A DNA stretch of 64,000 nucleotides from an uncultured Tateyamaria sp. (GCF_947503705.1 NZ_CANNES010000001.1:186001-250000); one strand, 5' to 3'. Counted from the first letter of the stretch, positions 1 through 9,403 are shown. Notes: generated by a model from the sequence alone, not told the origin. Translations and numbers: made by a program.

Positions 1-622
1 CACCTCCGGGCCCACGCACGAGCCCATTGACCCCGTCCGCTATATCGCCAACCGGTCCTCGGGCGCGCAAGGCACCGCGCTGGCGTACGCCCTTGCAGGG
101 CTGGGGGCCGAAGTTGTCTTTGTCACCGGGCCGGCCGACGTACCCCCGCCGCCCGGGGTGCAGGTGGTGCCCGTGCAAACGGCGCACGAAATGCGTGATG
201 CGGTCGCCGCCGCCTTGCCTGCCGATGCCGCCATCTTTGCCGCCGCCGTGGCCGATTGGCGCGTGGCCAGCGCCAGCGACCGCAAGCTGAAAAAATCAAA
301 GGACGGCTTGCCTGTGCTGGAATTTGCGGAAAACCCTGACATCCTGGCGGGCGTGGCGCAGATGACCAAGGGGCGTCCCGGCCTCGTCATCGGCTTTGCC
401 GCCGAGACCGACGACGTGATCGCCCATGCCACCGCCAAACGGGCGCGCAAGGGCTGCGACTGGATCGTCGCCAATGACGTATCACCCGAAACCGGCATCA
501 TGGGCGGGTCCGAAAACGCCGTGACCCTGATCAGCGACGCAGGGGCGGAAACCTGGCCGCGCATGTCCAAATCAGACGTGGCCGCGCAATTGGCGGAACG
601 GGTGGCGGCGGCGATCACCTGA
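1..622 (+). CDS. coaBC: CoaBC, phosphopantothenoylcysteine synthetase half (partial, 5' end outside window)
   Basis: The frame is open from position 2, so the start and the CoaC decarboxylase half lie outside the window; 206 residues remain. They form the CoaB domain, which joins 4'-phosphopantothenate to cysteine using CTP in coenzyme A synthesis. Seen are the domain opening 'TSGPTHEPIDPVRYI', the 'NRSSG' nucleotide loop, 'AAAVADWR', the 'KLKK' lysines and 'VIGFAAET', all typical of CoaB. The end is complete (TGA). dut follows 49 bases downstream on the same strand, a common pairing in proteobacteria that suggests co-transcription. Nothing looks broken in the visible part. Confidence 0.93.
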   Translation, partial: TSGPTHEPIDPVRYIANRSSGAQGTALAYALAGLGAEVVFVTGPADVPPPPGVQVVPVQTAHEMRDAVAAALPADAAIFAAAVADWRVASASDRKLKKSKDGLPVLEFAENPDILAGVAQMTKGRPGLVIGFAAETDDVIAHATAKRARKGCDWIVANDVSPETGIMGGSENAVTLISDAGAETWPRMSKSDVAAQLAERVAAAIT

Positions 623-671
623 CCTTAACTGGGCAAAAGTGACCCGGTTTTTTTGAGTATTTTGAGGAACA

Positions 672-1139
672 ATGAAGATGGGAGCCGTGGTGATTGAAAT
701 CATGCGCATGCCCGGTGCGGACCCGGATGTGGCCTTGCCCGGCTATGAAACCGCAGGGGCGGCAGGGGCCGACATCCGGGCGAATTTTGCGGACCGTCAG
801 GGGGTTGTCGTGGCTCCGGGCGCACGGACACTTGTGCCCACCGGTCTCGCCATTGCGATCCCCCTGGGATTTGAGGTGCAGGTGCGGCCCCGGTCCGGCC
901 TGGCGCTGAAACACGGGCTGATGCTGGTCAACAGCCCTGGCACCATCGACAGCGACTACCGTGGCGAGGTTGGGGTGATCGTGCTGAACACCGGCGACTC
1001 CCCGTTCGAGATCACCCATGGGATGCGGATCGCGCAAATGGTAGTGGCCCCCGTCCTGCAAACAGAATTTGCCATCGTCGAGGCGCTGGATGCGACAGCG
1101 CGCGGAAAAGGTGGCTTTGGATCGACGGGGGCAGACTGA
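672..1139 (+). CDS. dut: dUTP diphosphatase (dUTPase)
   Basis: Cytosolic trimeric dUTPase, which hydrolyses dUTP to dUMP and pyrophosphate; this keeps uracil out of DNA and feeds dTMP synthesis. It has 155 residues, normal for the family. The conserved motifs appear in order: '[10 protein letters not shown]' (about 28-37), '[10 protein letters not shown]' (about 73-82), '[10 protein letters not shown]' (about 91-100, with the catalytic Asp), 'RIAQMV' (about 119), and the C-terminal glycine-rich arm 'GKGGFGSTG', which closes over the substrate. A GAGGAAC ribosome site just before 672 supports this ATG. The stop shares one base with the next start (TGATG), so translation is probably coupled to the MoeB-like gene. 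Confidence 0.96.
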   Translation: MKMGAVVIEIMRMPGADPDVALPGYETAGAAGADIRANFADRQGVVVAPGARTLVPTGLAIAIPLGFEVQVRPRSGLALKHGLMLVNSPGTIDSDYRGEVGVIVLNTGDSPFEITHGMRIAQMVVAPVLQTEFAIVEALDATARGKGGFGSTGAD

Positions 1140-2197
1140 TGGTTTTGGTCTTTGCCATGGCGGCGGGCATCTGGGGCATGGGCGCGCTGATGAAGGCGCC
1201 CCGCTCGGCCAGGTGGACCATGATTGGGCTGCTTTATGTGGCAGTGCTGGGGCTTCACGTGGCCTTCCCGGATGGGCATCCACTGCGGATGGCGACGGGG
1301 GAAAGCCCAGCCTTTTGGCTGATCCTAGGTGGGTTTACGGCACTGGTTCTGGCTTATCGATTTGGGCTGCAACGGCTGCGCGGCCGGGCCCAAACGCGGC
1401 ATCCCTCAGGAACCGCACAACAGCAGGGCTCGTTTTCCGACACCGAATTGAACCGCTACGCCAGGCACATCGTGCTGCGCGAGATTGGCGGGACCGGGCA
1501 AAAGGCGTTGAAAGAGGCACGCGTTTTGGTCGTTGGCGCAGGTGGGCTTGGTGCCCCTGCCTTGCAGTATCTGGCGGCGGCCGGCGTCGGCACCATCGGG
1601 GTTATTGACGATGACATCGTCGAAAATGCCAACCTCCAGCGGCAGGTCATTCACCGGGACGGCGACATCAGCACGCCCAAGGTCTTTTCCGCCCAAGCCG
1701 CGATGGAGGCCCAAAATCCCTTTGTCACTGTGCGCCCCTATCATCAGCGGCTGACGGCCGGCATCGCGCACAGACTGTTCGCGGATTATGACCTGGTGCT
1801 GGACGGCACCGACAATTTCGACACGCGTTATCTGGTAAATGACGCCGCCGTCGCGCGGGGCATCCCCCTGATTTCCGGCGCTTTGACCCAGTGGGAAGGG
1901 CAGATCAGCGTCTTTGACCCGGCCAACGGCGCGCCCTGCTATCGCTGCCTGTTCCCCAAGGCCCCCGCGCCAGAGCTTGCCCCGAATTGTGCCGAGGCGG
2001 GCGTGATCGGCCCCCTGCCCGGCGTGATCGGTTCCATGATGGCCGTCGAGGCGATCAAGCTGATCACCGGTGCTGGTACCCCGTTGCGCGGTGACATGGT
2101 GATCTATGACGCGCTTTATGGCGAAAGCCGCAAGATCGGCGTAACCCGCCGCGCCGATTGCCCCATCTGCGGTGACGCGGCAGTGGCGGCGGGGTGA
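1139..2197 (+). CDS. Membrane-anchored MoeB/ThiF-family adenylyltransferase
   Basis: E1-like enzyme of the HesA/MoeB/ThiF family (352 residues). The family adenylates the C-terminal glycine of a ubiquitin-like sulfur carrier such as MoaD or ThiS. The catalytic part starts near residue 100 with 'YARHIVLREIGG'. It has the ATP loop 'GAGGLG' (about 132-137), 'DNFDTRYLVND' for Mg-ATP binding, and two CxxC pairs ('CYRC' about 265 and 'CPIC' about 340) that bind structural zinc. Unusual are the first 90 residues, which hold two or three hydrophobic stretches and should tether the enzyme to the inner membrane. It overlaps dut by one base. Whether it serves molybdopterin or thiamine synthesis cannot be told from the window, as no carrier gene is adjacent. 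Confidence 0.85.
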   Translation: MVLVFAMAAGIWGMGALMKAPRSARWTMIGLLYVAVLGLHVAFPDGHPLRMATGESPAFWLILGGFTALVLAYRFGLQRLRGRAQTRHPSGTAQQQGSFSDTELNRYARHIVLREIGGTGQKALKEARVLVVGAGGLGAPALQYLAAAGVGTIGVIDDDIVENANLQRQVIHRDGDISTPKVFSAQAAMEAQNPFVTVRPYHQRLTAGIAHRLFADYDLVLDGTDNFDTRYLVNDAAVARGIPLISGALTQWEGQISVFDPANGAPCYRCLFPKAPAPELAPNCAEAGVIGPLPGVIGSMMAVEAIKLITGAGTPLRGDMVIYDALYGESRKIGVTRRADCPICGDAAVAAG

Positions 2198-2231
2198 ACC
2201 CCGCCCTACATATCCTCCAAAGGAGACCTTA

Positions 2232-4244
2232 ATGACCAACGTGCTTTTGCAGGACTGGGACACCCCGTTTCAGATTGCCCCCTTTGACGCCATTTCCGAC
2301 GATGATTTCGCCCCTGCTCTTGATGTGGCGCTGGCCAATCACCGGGCCGAGATCGACGCGATTACCGGCACAGACGGCCCCGCCACCTTCGCCAACACGA
2401 TCGAAGCGCTGGAGGCCGCAGGCCGTGACCTCGACAAGGTGCTGGGGCCGTTCTTTTCCATGGCAGGCGCCGACAGCAACCCGGCCCGCGAGGCCCTGCA
2501 ACGCGACTTCTCGCCCAAGCTTGCCGCGCATTTTGCCGAGATTTCCGGCAACGCCGCCCTATATCAACGAATAGCGGACGTGTGGGCGCAACGCGACACC
2601 CTCGACCTGACCGACGAACAGGCCCGGGTTCTGATGCTGACCCATCGCGGTTTTGTCCGCTCTGGTGCCGCGCTCAAAGGCGCGGATGAGGACCGGATCA
2701 AGGTGATCAAGGGGCGGCTGGCCGAGCTGGGCACGCAGTTTACCCAGAACCTTTTGGCGGACGAGCGTTCCTGGTTCATGACGCTGGCCAAAGAGGATCT
2801 GGCGGGCCTTCCGCCCTTTGTCATTGATGCCGCCCATGCCGCAGGCGATGAAAAGGACGCGGGCGGGCCGGTGGTCACCCTGTCACGGTCATTGATCACG
2901 CCATTTCTGCAATTCTCCACCCGCCGCGATCTGCGCGAAAAGGCATACAAAGCCTGGGCCGCGCGCGGAGCCAACGGGGGCGACACCGACAACCGCGCCA
3001 TCGCTGCAGAAATCCTGGCGTTGCGGGCCGAACGTGCCAGCCTATTGGGGTATAACAGCTTCGCAGATTACAAGCTGGAAACCGAGATGGCCAAGACGCC
3101 CGCCGCCGTGCGCGATCTGCTCATGGCCGTATGGGGCCCCGCCAAGGCCCGCGCCGAAACCGATGCCGAGGCGCTTGAGGCGATGATGCGCGACGATGGC
3201 GTGAACGGCCCGCTGGAACCATGGGACTGGCGGTTCTATTCCGAAAAACGGCGCAAGGCATTGCACGATCTGGATGAGGCCGAACTCAAACCCTATTTCC
3301 AACTCGACCGCATGATCGAGGCGTCATTTGCTTGCGCTACCCGCCTTTTCAACCTGAATTTCAAACCGTTGGACGTGCCGCTGTACCATCCCGATTGCCG
3401 CGCATGGGAGGTGACCCGCGACGGCAAGCATATCGCCGTCTTCATCGGGGATTATTTCGCGCGCGGCTCAAAACGGTCGGGGGCCTGGTGTTCGGCCATG
3501 CGGTCGCAAGCCAAATTCCCTGAACCGCAAACACCCGTGGTGATCAACGTCTGCAACTTTGCCAAGGGCGATCCCGCTTTGCTCAGCTATGATGATGCGC
3601 GCACGCTCTTTCACGAATTTGGCCACGCGCTGCACCAGATGCTGTCGGACGTAACATACGAAAGCGTATCGGGCACATCCGTAGCGCGCGATTTCGTGGA
3701 ACTGCCCAGCCAGCTTTATGAACACTGGCTCGACGTGCCAGAGGTGCTGCGCGAATACGCCACCCATGCCGAAACAGGCGCGGCGATGCCTGCCGAACTG
3801 CTCGACAATGTGCTGGCGGCGGCCACCTATGACATGGGGTTCCAGACGGTAGAGTATGTGGCCTCCGCCCTTGTCGATCTGGCCTTTCACGAGGGTACGC
3901 CACCCGCCGACCCAATGGCGCGCCAGGCCGAAATTCTGGCGGAAATGGGGATGCCCCACGCGATCGGGATGCGCCACGCGACACCACATTTCGCCCATGT
4001 CTTTGCAGGCGACGGATACTCATCGGGCTATTACAGCTACATGTGGTCCGAAGTGATGGACGCCGACGCCTTTGCCGCGTTCGAGGAAGCAGGCGGCGCT
4101 TTCGATCCCGCCAAGGCCAAGGCGCTGGAAGACAACATCCTCAGCACCGGCGGCAGTGCGGATGCCGCCGACCTTTATGTGGCGTTCCGTGGACGGCTGC
4201 CGGGGGTGGATGCCTTGCTCCGGGGTCGCGGGCTTGCGGCATAA
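2232..4244 (+). CDS. M3-family oligopeptidase (Dcp / oligopeptidase A type)
   Basis: Zinc metallopeptidase of family M3, which degrades short peptides in the cytoplasm. It has 670 residues, the usual length for Dcp/OpdA. The zinc site 'HEFGHALHQM' lies near residue 460, with the third ligand region 'ELPSQLYEHW' about 25-30 residues later and the C-terminal 'GYSSGYYSYMWSEVMDADAF', which forms the substrate pocket. The frame extends upstream to 2172, but the ATG at 2232 has an AGGAGA site 8-10 bases before it and starts the family-typical N-terminus, so it is preferred. Dipeptidyl carboxypeptidase and oligopeptidase A cannot be separated by eye. It lies 34 bases after the MoeB-like gene. Confidence 0.92.
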   Translation: MTNVLLQDWDTPFQIAPFDAISDDDFAPALDVALANHRAEIDAITGTDGPATFANTIEALEAAGRDLDKVLGPFFSMAGADSNPAREALQRDFSPKLAAHFAEISGNAALYQRIADVWAQRDTLDLTDEQARVLMLTHRGFVRSGAALKGADEDRIKVIKGRLAELGTQFTQNLLADERSWFMTLAKEDLAGLPPFVIDAAHAAGDEKDAGGPVVTLSRSLITPFLQFSTRRDLREKAYKAWAARGANGGDTDNRAIAAEILALRAERASLLGYNSFADYKLETEMAKTPAAVRDLLMAVWGPAKARAETDAEALEAMMRDDGVNGPLEPWDWRFYSEKRRKALHDLDEAELKPYFQLDRMIEASFACATRLFNLNFKPLDVPLYHPDCRAWEVTRDGKHIAVFIGDYFARGSKRSGAWCSAMRSQAKFPEPQTPVVINVCNFAKGDPALLSYDDARTLFHEFGHALHQMLSDVTYESVSGTSVARDFVELPSQLYEHWLDVPEVLREYATHAETGAAMPAELLDNVLAAATYDMGFQTVEYVASALVDLAFHEGTPPADPMARQAEILAEMGMPHAIGMRHATPHFAHVFAGDGYSSGYYSYMWSEVMDADAFAAFEEAGGAFDPAKAKALEDNILSTGGSADAADLYVAFRGRLPGVDALLRGRGLAA

Positions 4245-4288
4245 ACATCATGGCGGTCGGCGCGAAACCGACCGCCATATGCAAACGC

Positions 4289-5734
4289 TTAGGTCGATGC
4301 AGCCACCCAAGGGCCCACATTCACTGTCACCGTGCCTTCGCTGATATTGGCGAGGGTTTTCGACGGGACCTGACCACCGGAATAGGGCCCAATCGGCGTC
4401 TCATCCATGGAAAAGCCATAGGCCGCCCCACCGATCATGATGGGCGTCGTGCCCACCGTGCGGTAATCATTTCCGTTCACGTCACTGGTGTGCAGGAACT
4501 TGGCATAAAGCTGGCTGATGGCCGTCGCGCTGTACCACTTGCTGTCGTCATTCCAGGCGGTCGTGCTGAAGGCAGTTGGCGTCTCGGTCGCGCCCAGCGC
4601 GCCCACACCGTCAAGGGCCACACCGCGACACAGCGCCTCCCAGATCGTGTCCTGAAGCAGCATCGCCTCCGGCGCAGTCACGCCCGGCGTCAGATCATCG
4701 GTAAAGGCCTGCTGAAACACGTATTGCGCACCCTGCAATTCGTTGGGCGCGGTCACCGGATCGGCCCCCAGCGGGGTAAAGAAGTCATAGGTGTTTGTGC
4801 CGTTGCTGAGGCTATAGGCCAGCATATCGGTGCCGGTGGTCGGGTTGGTCTTGGTCTGGCAGGTACCCGCATAAATGTTGGGGTTCGTTGCGTCCCCCGA
4901 CAGGTTGATGGACAGCATGTTCCCATCCTGAAAAAACGACTGAAGGGTCGCCGTCCAATAGGTCTCCAGCGCGCTTCCGGATGAGGTCGAATAGTTGCTG
5001 GTTGTCGCGGCCAGATAGTCGTTGGGGCCGGTCAGGGCAAAGAACTGGCCCGCCACCAACGGCGGGGTATAAATGCTGCCCGTGATCGGCGCATCATACA
5101 GCAACACGCTATAGGCGTCCGATCCGGCAATGCCCGTCTGATTGGCCAGAAACGCGGTATAGGCCGACGCAATATCGGCCCGGGTCACAGAACTGTCCAC
5201 GCCAAAGCTTTCGTCAGGCGCGCCGCCATTGCCGGAGACTGTGAAGTTCAGGTTCAGACACATCCCATCCACCGCCGACACGTCAAAGGCCGCATCCATC
5301 CCGAATTCGATGAAATCATAAGGGCCCTCAGCGGCCACTCCCGGCGCATTCAGATAGGGGTATTGGGTATACATCTGCACATCGTCATAGACGTCATGGG
5401 TGATCGTTTTACCGGTTTTCTTGTCCTTGCTGGTCCAGGTCTGCGCCAGCAGGTCCAGGGCCTTGGGTGCCTTTGTGCTGACCATGAACACAAGGCGATC
5501 ATTGCCGTTTGTGGTGTCGGTCAGGGTGACCGGGGGCATTGTCGACAGGGGATAAAAGGGCAAGGTGCTGCCAGTGGTCGCCTCAAATGCGCCAGTGCTG
5601 CCCAAAATTTTAAAATCGGTTGTGTGTGCCGTGGAATCATAGCTCCCGCCATTGATCCAGCCTGCGACATATACGATGCCTTGGTCGTCCGTCAGACCGG
5701 TATTATCATTGATTTCAAAAGTAATCGTGCTCAT
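4289..5734 (-). CDS. GH64 / thaumatin-like beta-1,3-glucanase-related protein
   Basis: This 481-residue protein is not typical of the neighbourhood. Several segments resemble GH64 (laminaripentaose-producing beta-1,3-glucanase) proteins: an N-terminal beta domain with 'VYVAGWINGG'; 'YDFIEFGMDAAF' followed by 'VSAVDG' (E143 and D156 could match the family's catalytic Glu and Asp); 'WEALCRGVAL'; and near the end 'LYAKFLHTSDVNG' with 'AYGFSMDE'. No signal peptide, lipobox or RTX repeat is visible, so export, if any, must use another route. It is acidic and rich in Thr, Ser, Asn and Gly, like many secreted marine proteins. The AAAGG before the ATG supports the start. Family assignment is from memory of motifs and is moderate; substrate is unknown. 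Confidence 0.6.
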   Translation of the reverse strand: MSTITFEINDNTGLTDDQGIVYVAGWINGGSYDSTAHTTDFKILGSTGAFEATTGSTLPFYPLSTMPPVTLTDTTNGNDRLVFMVSTKAPKALDLLAQTWTSKDKKTGKTITHDVYDDVQMYTQYPYLNAPGVAAEGPYDFIEFGMDAAFDVSAVDGMCLNLNFTVSGNGGAPDESFGVDSSVTRADIASAYTAFLANQTGIAGSDAYSVLLYDAPITGSIYTPPLVAGQFFALTGPNDYLAATTSNYSTSSGSALETYWTATLQSFFQDGNMLSINLSGDATNPNIYAGTCQTKTNPTTGTDMLAYSLSNGTNTYDFFTPLGADPVTAPNELQGAQYVFQQAFTDDLTPGVTAPEAMLLQDTIWEALCRGVALDGVGALGATETPTAFSTTAWNDDSKWYSATAISQLYAKFLHTSDVNGNDYRTVGTTPIMIGGAAYGFSMDETPIGPYSGGQVPSKTLANISEGTVTVNVGPWVAAST

Positions 5735-6039
5735 GGCGTTTTGACCTTTGGTTTGTGTCTTTGTTGTTTATCACCGAGGCTATAAGGCGGGCCTCAATTC
5801 AACCATAAATCGTATGCGGAAAACTTCTCAACCTTTGCGCTTATGGATTTTGTTGGCGACGAGGTCCGAGTGTCGTCACCCCCGCTCGCCTGGCCCGCAT
5901 CTGCGCTGCGCACCCGGATATCTGATGTGACTTTTGCGCCAGGGCGTCAGGGCCAGAACGGCCACCACATCACGCACCGCCCTCCCGCGTTGCACCCAAA
6001 CCCGTTGCACCGCCGTTCCCCAGCCGCTACGCCATTCTC
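5735..6039. other. Divergent intergenic region, no gene seen
   Basis: This 305-base stretch separates the reverse GH64-like gene from forward murJ, so it should hold two divergent promoters. On the reverse strand TTGAGG and TGATAA are about 18 bases apart upstream of the GH64-like start and could be a sigma-70-type promoter, but the match is weak. The half nearer murJ is C-rich and shows no clear promoter, hairpin or convincing small gene. Confidence 0.4.
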
Positions 6040-7575
6040 ATGAAACCGATCCGCCTCATGTCCGGGTTCCTCACCGTGGGCTTCTGGACCCTGGCCAGCC
6101 GCGTGCTGGGCTTTGTGCGCGAGATCATGCTGCTGGCGCTGATCGGCCCCGGCCCGGTGATGGACGCCTTTGTCGCCGCCTTCCGGCTGCCCAACATGTT
6201 CCGACGGTTCTTTGCCGAAGGGGCGTTCAACGCGGCCTTTGTCCCGATGTTCTCGGCCAAGCTGGAAGGGGACGAGGGGGCCGCCACGTTCGGGCGCGAC
6301 GCACTTAGCCTGCTGGCGCTGGCCACGCTGATGCTGACCGGATTGGCGATGATCTTCATGCCTGCGCTGGTCTGGGCGACGGCAGGCGGGTTCGACGCAG
6401 AACGCTTTGATCTGACGGTGGAATTCGGGCGGATCGTGTTCCCCTACATCTTCTTCATGTCGCTCTCGGCGTTGTTCTCGGGCGTGCTGAACGCGACGGG
6501 CCGGTTCGCTGCGGCGGCAGCGGCCCCCGTCCTGCTCAATGTGCTGGTGATCGCGGCGATGGCGCTGGCCTGGTTCACAGGCGGGGCGATCATCACCTGG
6601 CTGATCTGGACGATCCCGCTGGCGGGCGTGGCACAGCTTGCGCTGACCTGGGGGGCCGCGTCACGGGCGGGCTTTGGCCTCGGCCTCAGCCTGCCGAAAT
6701 GGACGCCAGACATGGCCAAGATGGTGCGCACGGCGGTGCCCGCCGCGCTGGCGACCGGCGTGATGCAGATCAACCTCGTCGTGGGCCAATTGGTGGCCAG
6801 CCGCTTCGACAGCGCGGTCAGCTGGCTTTTTGCCGCCGACAGGCTCTATCAACTGCCGCTTGGCGTGGTGGGGATTGCCGTCGGGATCGTACTGCTGCCC
6901 GATCTGGCGCGCAGGCTCAAGGCCGAGGATTACACTGGCGCGCGCGACGCCTATTCCCGCGCGGCCGAGTTTTCCATGGCGCTCACCATCCCCTCTGCCG
7001 TGGCGCTGATGGTGATCCCATTGCCGCTGGTCTCGGTCCTGTTTGAGCGGGGACAGACAGGTGCAGATGACGTGGCTTCCATCGCGGTGGCCGTGGCAAT
7101 CTACGGGCTGGGGCTGCCGGCCTTTGTGCTGCAAAAAGTGCTGCAACCGCAATACTTTGCGCGGGGCGACACCAAACGGCCTTTCCATTATGCGCTGGTT
7201 GCCATGGTCATCAACGCGGCACTTGCCATTGGGCTTGCGCCCGTGATCGGCTGGATTGCCCCGGCCATTGCCACAACGGTGGCGGGCTGGGTCATGCTGG
7301 GCCTGCTCTTTTGGGGGGTGCGGGGCCTGGGCGAGGTCACGACGCTCGACACCCGCTATCGCCAGCGGCTGCCCCGGATCGTGCTGGCTGCCGCCGTGAT
7401 GGGCGTCGCGCTGTGGATGGCGTCGGTGGCATTGTCGCCCGCCCTCGGCGCGGCCTATGTGCGCTATGGCGCGCTGGTCGTACTGATCGCCATCGGCATC
7501 ATCAGCTATTTCGGCATGGCCCACATCACGGGCGCACTGCGCCTGTCCGACATCCGCCGGGCCGTTCGTCGCTAG
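6040..7575 (+). CDS. murJ: Lipid II flippase MurJ (MviN)
   Basis: Inner-membrane protein of the MOP/MviN family, which flips lipid II across the membrane for peptidoglycan synthesis. It has 511 residues with about 14 hydrophobic segments. The family opening is clear: 'SRVLGFVREIMLL' (about 20-32), 'DAFVAAFRLPNMFRRFFAEG' (about 42-61) and 'AFVPMFS'. Internal 'AADRLYQLPLGVVGIA' and the late 'VLQPQYFARGDTKRP' are also characteristic. Essential in most bacteria. Its stop codon lies in a CTAG that is also the stop of the converging rhomboid-like gene, so the two genes overlap by three to four bases. Confidence 0.96.
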   Translation: MKPIRLMSGFLTVGFWTLASRVLGFVREIMLLALIGPGPVMDAFVAAFRLPNMFRRFFAEGAFNAAFVPMFSAKLEGDEGAATFGRDALSLLALATLMLTGLAMIFMPALVWATAGGFDAERFDLTVEFGRIVFPYIFFMSLSALFSGVLNATGRFAAAAAAPVLLNVLVIAAMALAWFTGGAIITWLIWTIPLAGVAQLALTWGAASRAGFGLGLSLPKWTPDMAKMVRTAVPAALATGVMQINLVVGQLVASRFDSAVSWLFAADRLYQLPLGVVGIAVGIVLLPDLARRLKAEDYTGARDAYSRAAEFSMALTIPSAVALMVIPLPLVSVLFERGQTGADDVASIAVAVAIYGLGLPAFVLQKVLQPQYFARGDTKRPFHYALVAMVINAALAIGLAPVIGWIAPAIATTVAGWVMLGLLFWGVRGLGEVTTLDTRYRQRLPRIVLAAAVMGVALWMASVALSPALGAAYVRYGALVVLIAIGIISYFGMAHITGALRLSDIRRAVRR

Positions 7576-8255
7576 CGGCGGCGCAAAACCGCCACCAGAC
7601 GCGCCATGCCCCCCGGCAGGACAAAGGCAGTCAGGGCAAAGCCCACGACAAAGCCCGCAAGCTCGCCAACCCACGTGTACCCCACCTGAAAAAAGATGCC
7701 GAACACCAACTGAATACCCATGAGAAAACCAATGAGAGTAAAGGCCTGCGCCTGCGGCCCGCCCGTCGCCACCTGCCGCTGCCACAGCAGGAACGTATAG
7801 GCCCCAATGAGGCCATAGACCGACGGGTAGGCCCCGATCATCCAGGCCTGATCTGTAAGCAGGCCAAAAACGACCGCGCCCAGCACCCCGCACAAAACAA
7901 AAAGCAGGACAACTGCCCAGCCGCCCATGGCCTCGCCCACCATCTTGCCCATGGCCAACAGGATCACGCCTGCAAAAATGGTCGAGGTAAAGGAACCATG
8001 GACAAAGGGATAGGTCAGGAAGCGGATCAGATGCTCGGGCAACAGCCGCGCATTGGCGAGCATGAAATCAAAGGCCGATCCCGAAAATCCGTAGTCATTG
8101 ATGGCCTGCAAGCGCCACCCCACCGCGGACGGCCCACCGATCAGGCCCGCCTCGCCCAGGCTGAACATCCCCTCGACACCCGCAAGGACGATAAACAGCA
8201 TCCAGACAGGGGCCGGCAATGGGTTCACGGGGCTGGGATCGGGGTGGTTGGACAT
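7572..8255 (-). CDS. Rhomboid-like membrane protein, catalytic dyad apparently missing
   Basis: A 227-residue polytopic membrane protein with the rhomboid fold: 'TYPFVHGSF' (81-89) fits the conserved TM2 region, and '[13 protein letters not shown]' (141-153) aligns with the GxSG-xxYGLxGA segment of TM4. At the catalytic serine position there is Tyr143, followed by Pro in place of Gly. The TM6 His position ('AHLGG' in active enzymes) reads 'GELAG' with Glu199. So the protein may be a pseudoprotease, similar in logic to iRhoms or derlins. Serine 145 is two residues away and could be argued to substitute. The ATG at 8255 has a TAAGG site; the frame also runs on upstream to the trpS start. Divergent from trpS. 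Confidence 0.8.
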   Translation of the reverse strand: MSNHPDPSPVNPLPAPVWMLFIVLAGVEGMFSLGEAGLIGGPSAVGWRLQAINDYGFSGSAFDFMLANARLLPEHLIRFLTYPFVHGSFTSTIFAGVILLAMGKMVGEAMGGWAVVLLFVLCGVLGAVVFGLLTDQAWMIGAYPSVYGLIGAYTFLLWQRQVATGGPQAQAFTLIGFLMGIQLVFGIFFQVGYTWVGELAGFVVGFALTAFVLPGGMARLVAVLRRR

Positions 8256-8326
8256 GGGCCGGGCCTTACTTGACGCTACTGGCCCCCATGGGTAAGCCAG
8301 CCACGCAAGAATGCCCAGAGGTTCCA

Positions 8327-9349
8327 ATGTCAGACAGCTCTTTCACCCCCCGTGTTTTCTCCGGCATCCAGCCGTCCGGCGGGCTGACCCTTGGCAACTA
8401 TCTGGGGGCGATCAAACGGTTCGTGTCCATGCAGGACGAAGCGTTTGAGACGGTCTATTGCATGGTCGACCTGCACGCGATCACCGCCAAGTTTCTCGAT
8501 CCCGCGACCCTGCGCCACAATACGCGCGAACTGGCGGCGGGGTTCATTGCCTCGGGCATCTCGCCGGAAAAGTCGATCCTGATCAACCAATCCCAGGTGC
8601 CCGAACATGCCCAACTGGCGTGGATCTTCAACTGCGTGGCCCGCATGGGCTGGATGCAGCGGATGACCCAGTTCAAGGACAAGGCGGGCAAGAATGCCGA
8701 AGCCTCGTCGCTGGGCCTCTTTGCCTACCCGGCCCTGATGGCCGCCGATATCCTGATCTACCACGCCACCCACGTGCCGGTGGGCGAGGATCAGAAACAG
8801 CACCTTGAACTGACCCGCGACATCGCCACCAAGTTCAACCACGACTTCGGCGTCGATTTCTTTCCCATCACCGAACCGGTGATTGAGGGGGCGGCGACAC
8901 GGGTGATGTCCCTGCGCGATGGCGCCAAGAAGATGTCGAAATCCGACCCCTCCGATGCCAGCCGGATCAACATGACCGACGATGCCGACACGATTGCGAA
9001 AAAGATCCGCAAGGCCAAGACCGACCCCGACGCCCTGCCGTCCGAGGCCAAGGGGCTTGAGGACCGGCCCGAGGCGCGCAATCTGGTGAACATCTATGCG
9101 GGCTTGGCCGACCTGAGCGTCGATCAGGTGCTGGCCGAACATGGCGGCGCACAATTCGGCGCGTTCAAGCCAGCACTTGCCGATCTGGCCGTGGCGAAAC
9201 TGTCGCCCATTTCGGGCGAGATGGCCCGACTGATGGATGACGTGACCGAGATCGACAAGGTTCTGGCCCGCGGCGCCGAACAGGCGCGCGAAATCACCGC
9301 GCCGATCCTGAAAAAGACCTATGAGATCGTCGGGATGGTCGGCAGCTGA
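8327..9349 (+). CDS. trpS: Tryptophan-tRNA ligase
   Basis: Class I aminoacyl-tRNA synthetase that charges tRNA-Trp. It has 340 residues, a normal length for bacterial TrpRS. The HIGH-equivalent is in '[13 protein letters not shown]' (about 16-28) and the KMSKS loop is '[10 protein letters not shown]' (about 200-209). '[21 protein letters not shown]' between them is the usual tryptophan pocket and dimer region. An earlier in-frame ATG exists at 8219, but it would overlap the divergent rhomboid-like gene and add unconserved sequence, so 8327 is taken as the start. A perfect inverted repeat just past the stop may end transcription. Confidence 0.97.
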   Translation: MSDSSFTPRVFSGIQPSGGLTLGNYLGAIKRFVSMQDEAFETVYCMVDLHAITAKFLDPATLRHNTRELAAGFIASGISPEKSILINQSQVPEHAQLAWIFNCVARMGWMQRMTQFKDKAGKNAEASSLGLFAYPALMAADILIYHATHVPVGEDQKQHLELTRDIATKFNHDFGVDFFPITEPVIEGAATRVMSLRDGAKKMSKSDPSDASRINMTDDADTIAKKIRKAKTDPDALPSEAKGLEDRPEARNLVNIYAGLADLSVDQVLAEHGGAQFGAFKPALADLAVAKLSPISGEMARLMDDVTEIDKVLARGAEQAREITAPILKKTYEIVGMVGS

Positions 9350-9358
9350 ACCGCCGAT

Positions 9359-9376
9359 GGCGGATCAAGATCCGCC
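9359..9376. terminator. Inverted repeat between convergent trpS and aminotransferase genes
   Basis: GGCGGATC-AA-GATCCGCC is a perfect 8-bp stem with a two-base centre, lying 10 bases after the trpS stop and 28 bases before the stop of the converging aminotransferase gene. No run of T follows on either strand, so it is only a possible bidirectional terminator or a small dispersed repeat. Confidence 0.4.
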
Positions 9377-9403
9377 TTACGGGGACGCGGGGATGGCGCG
9401 CCC

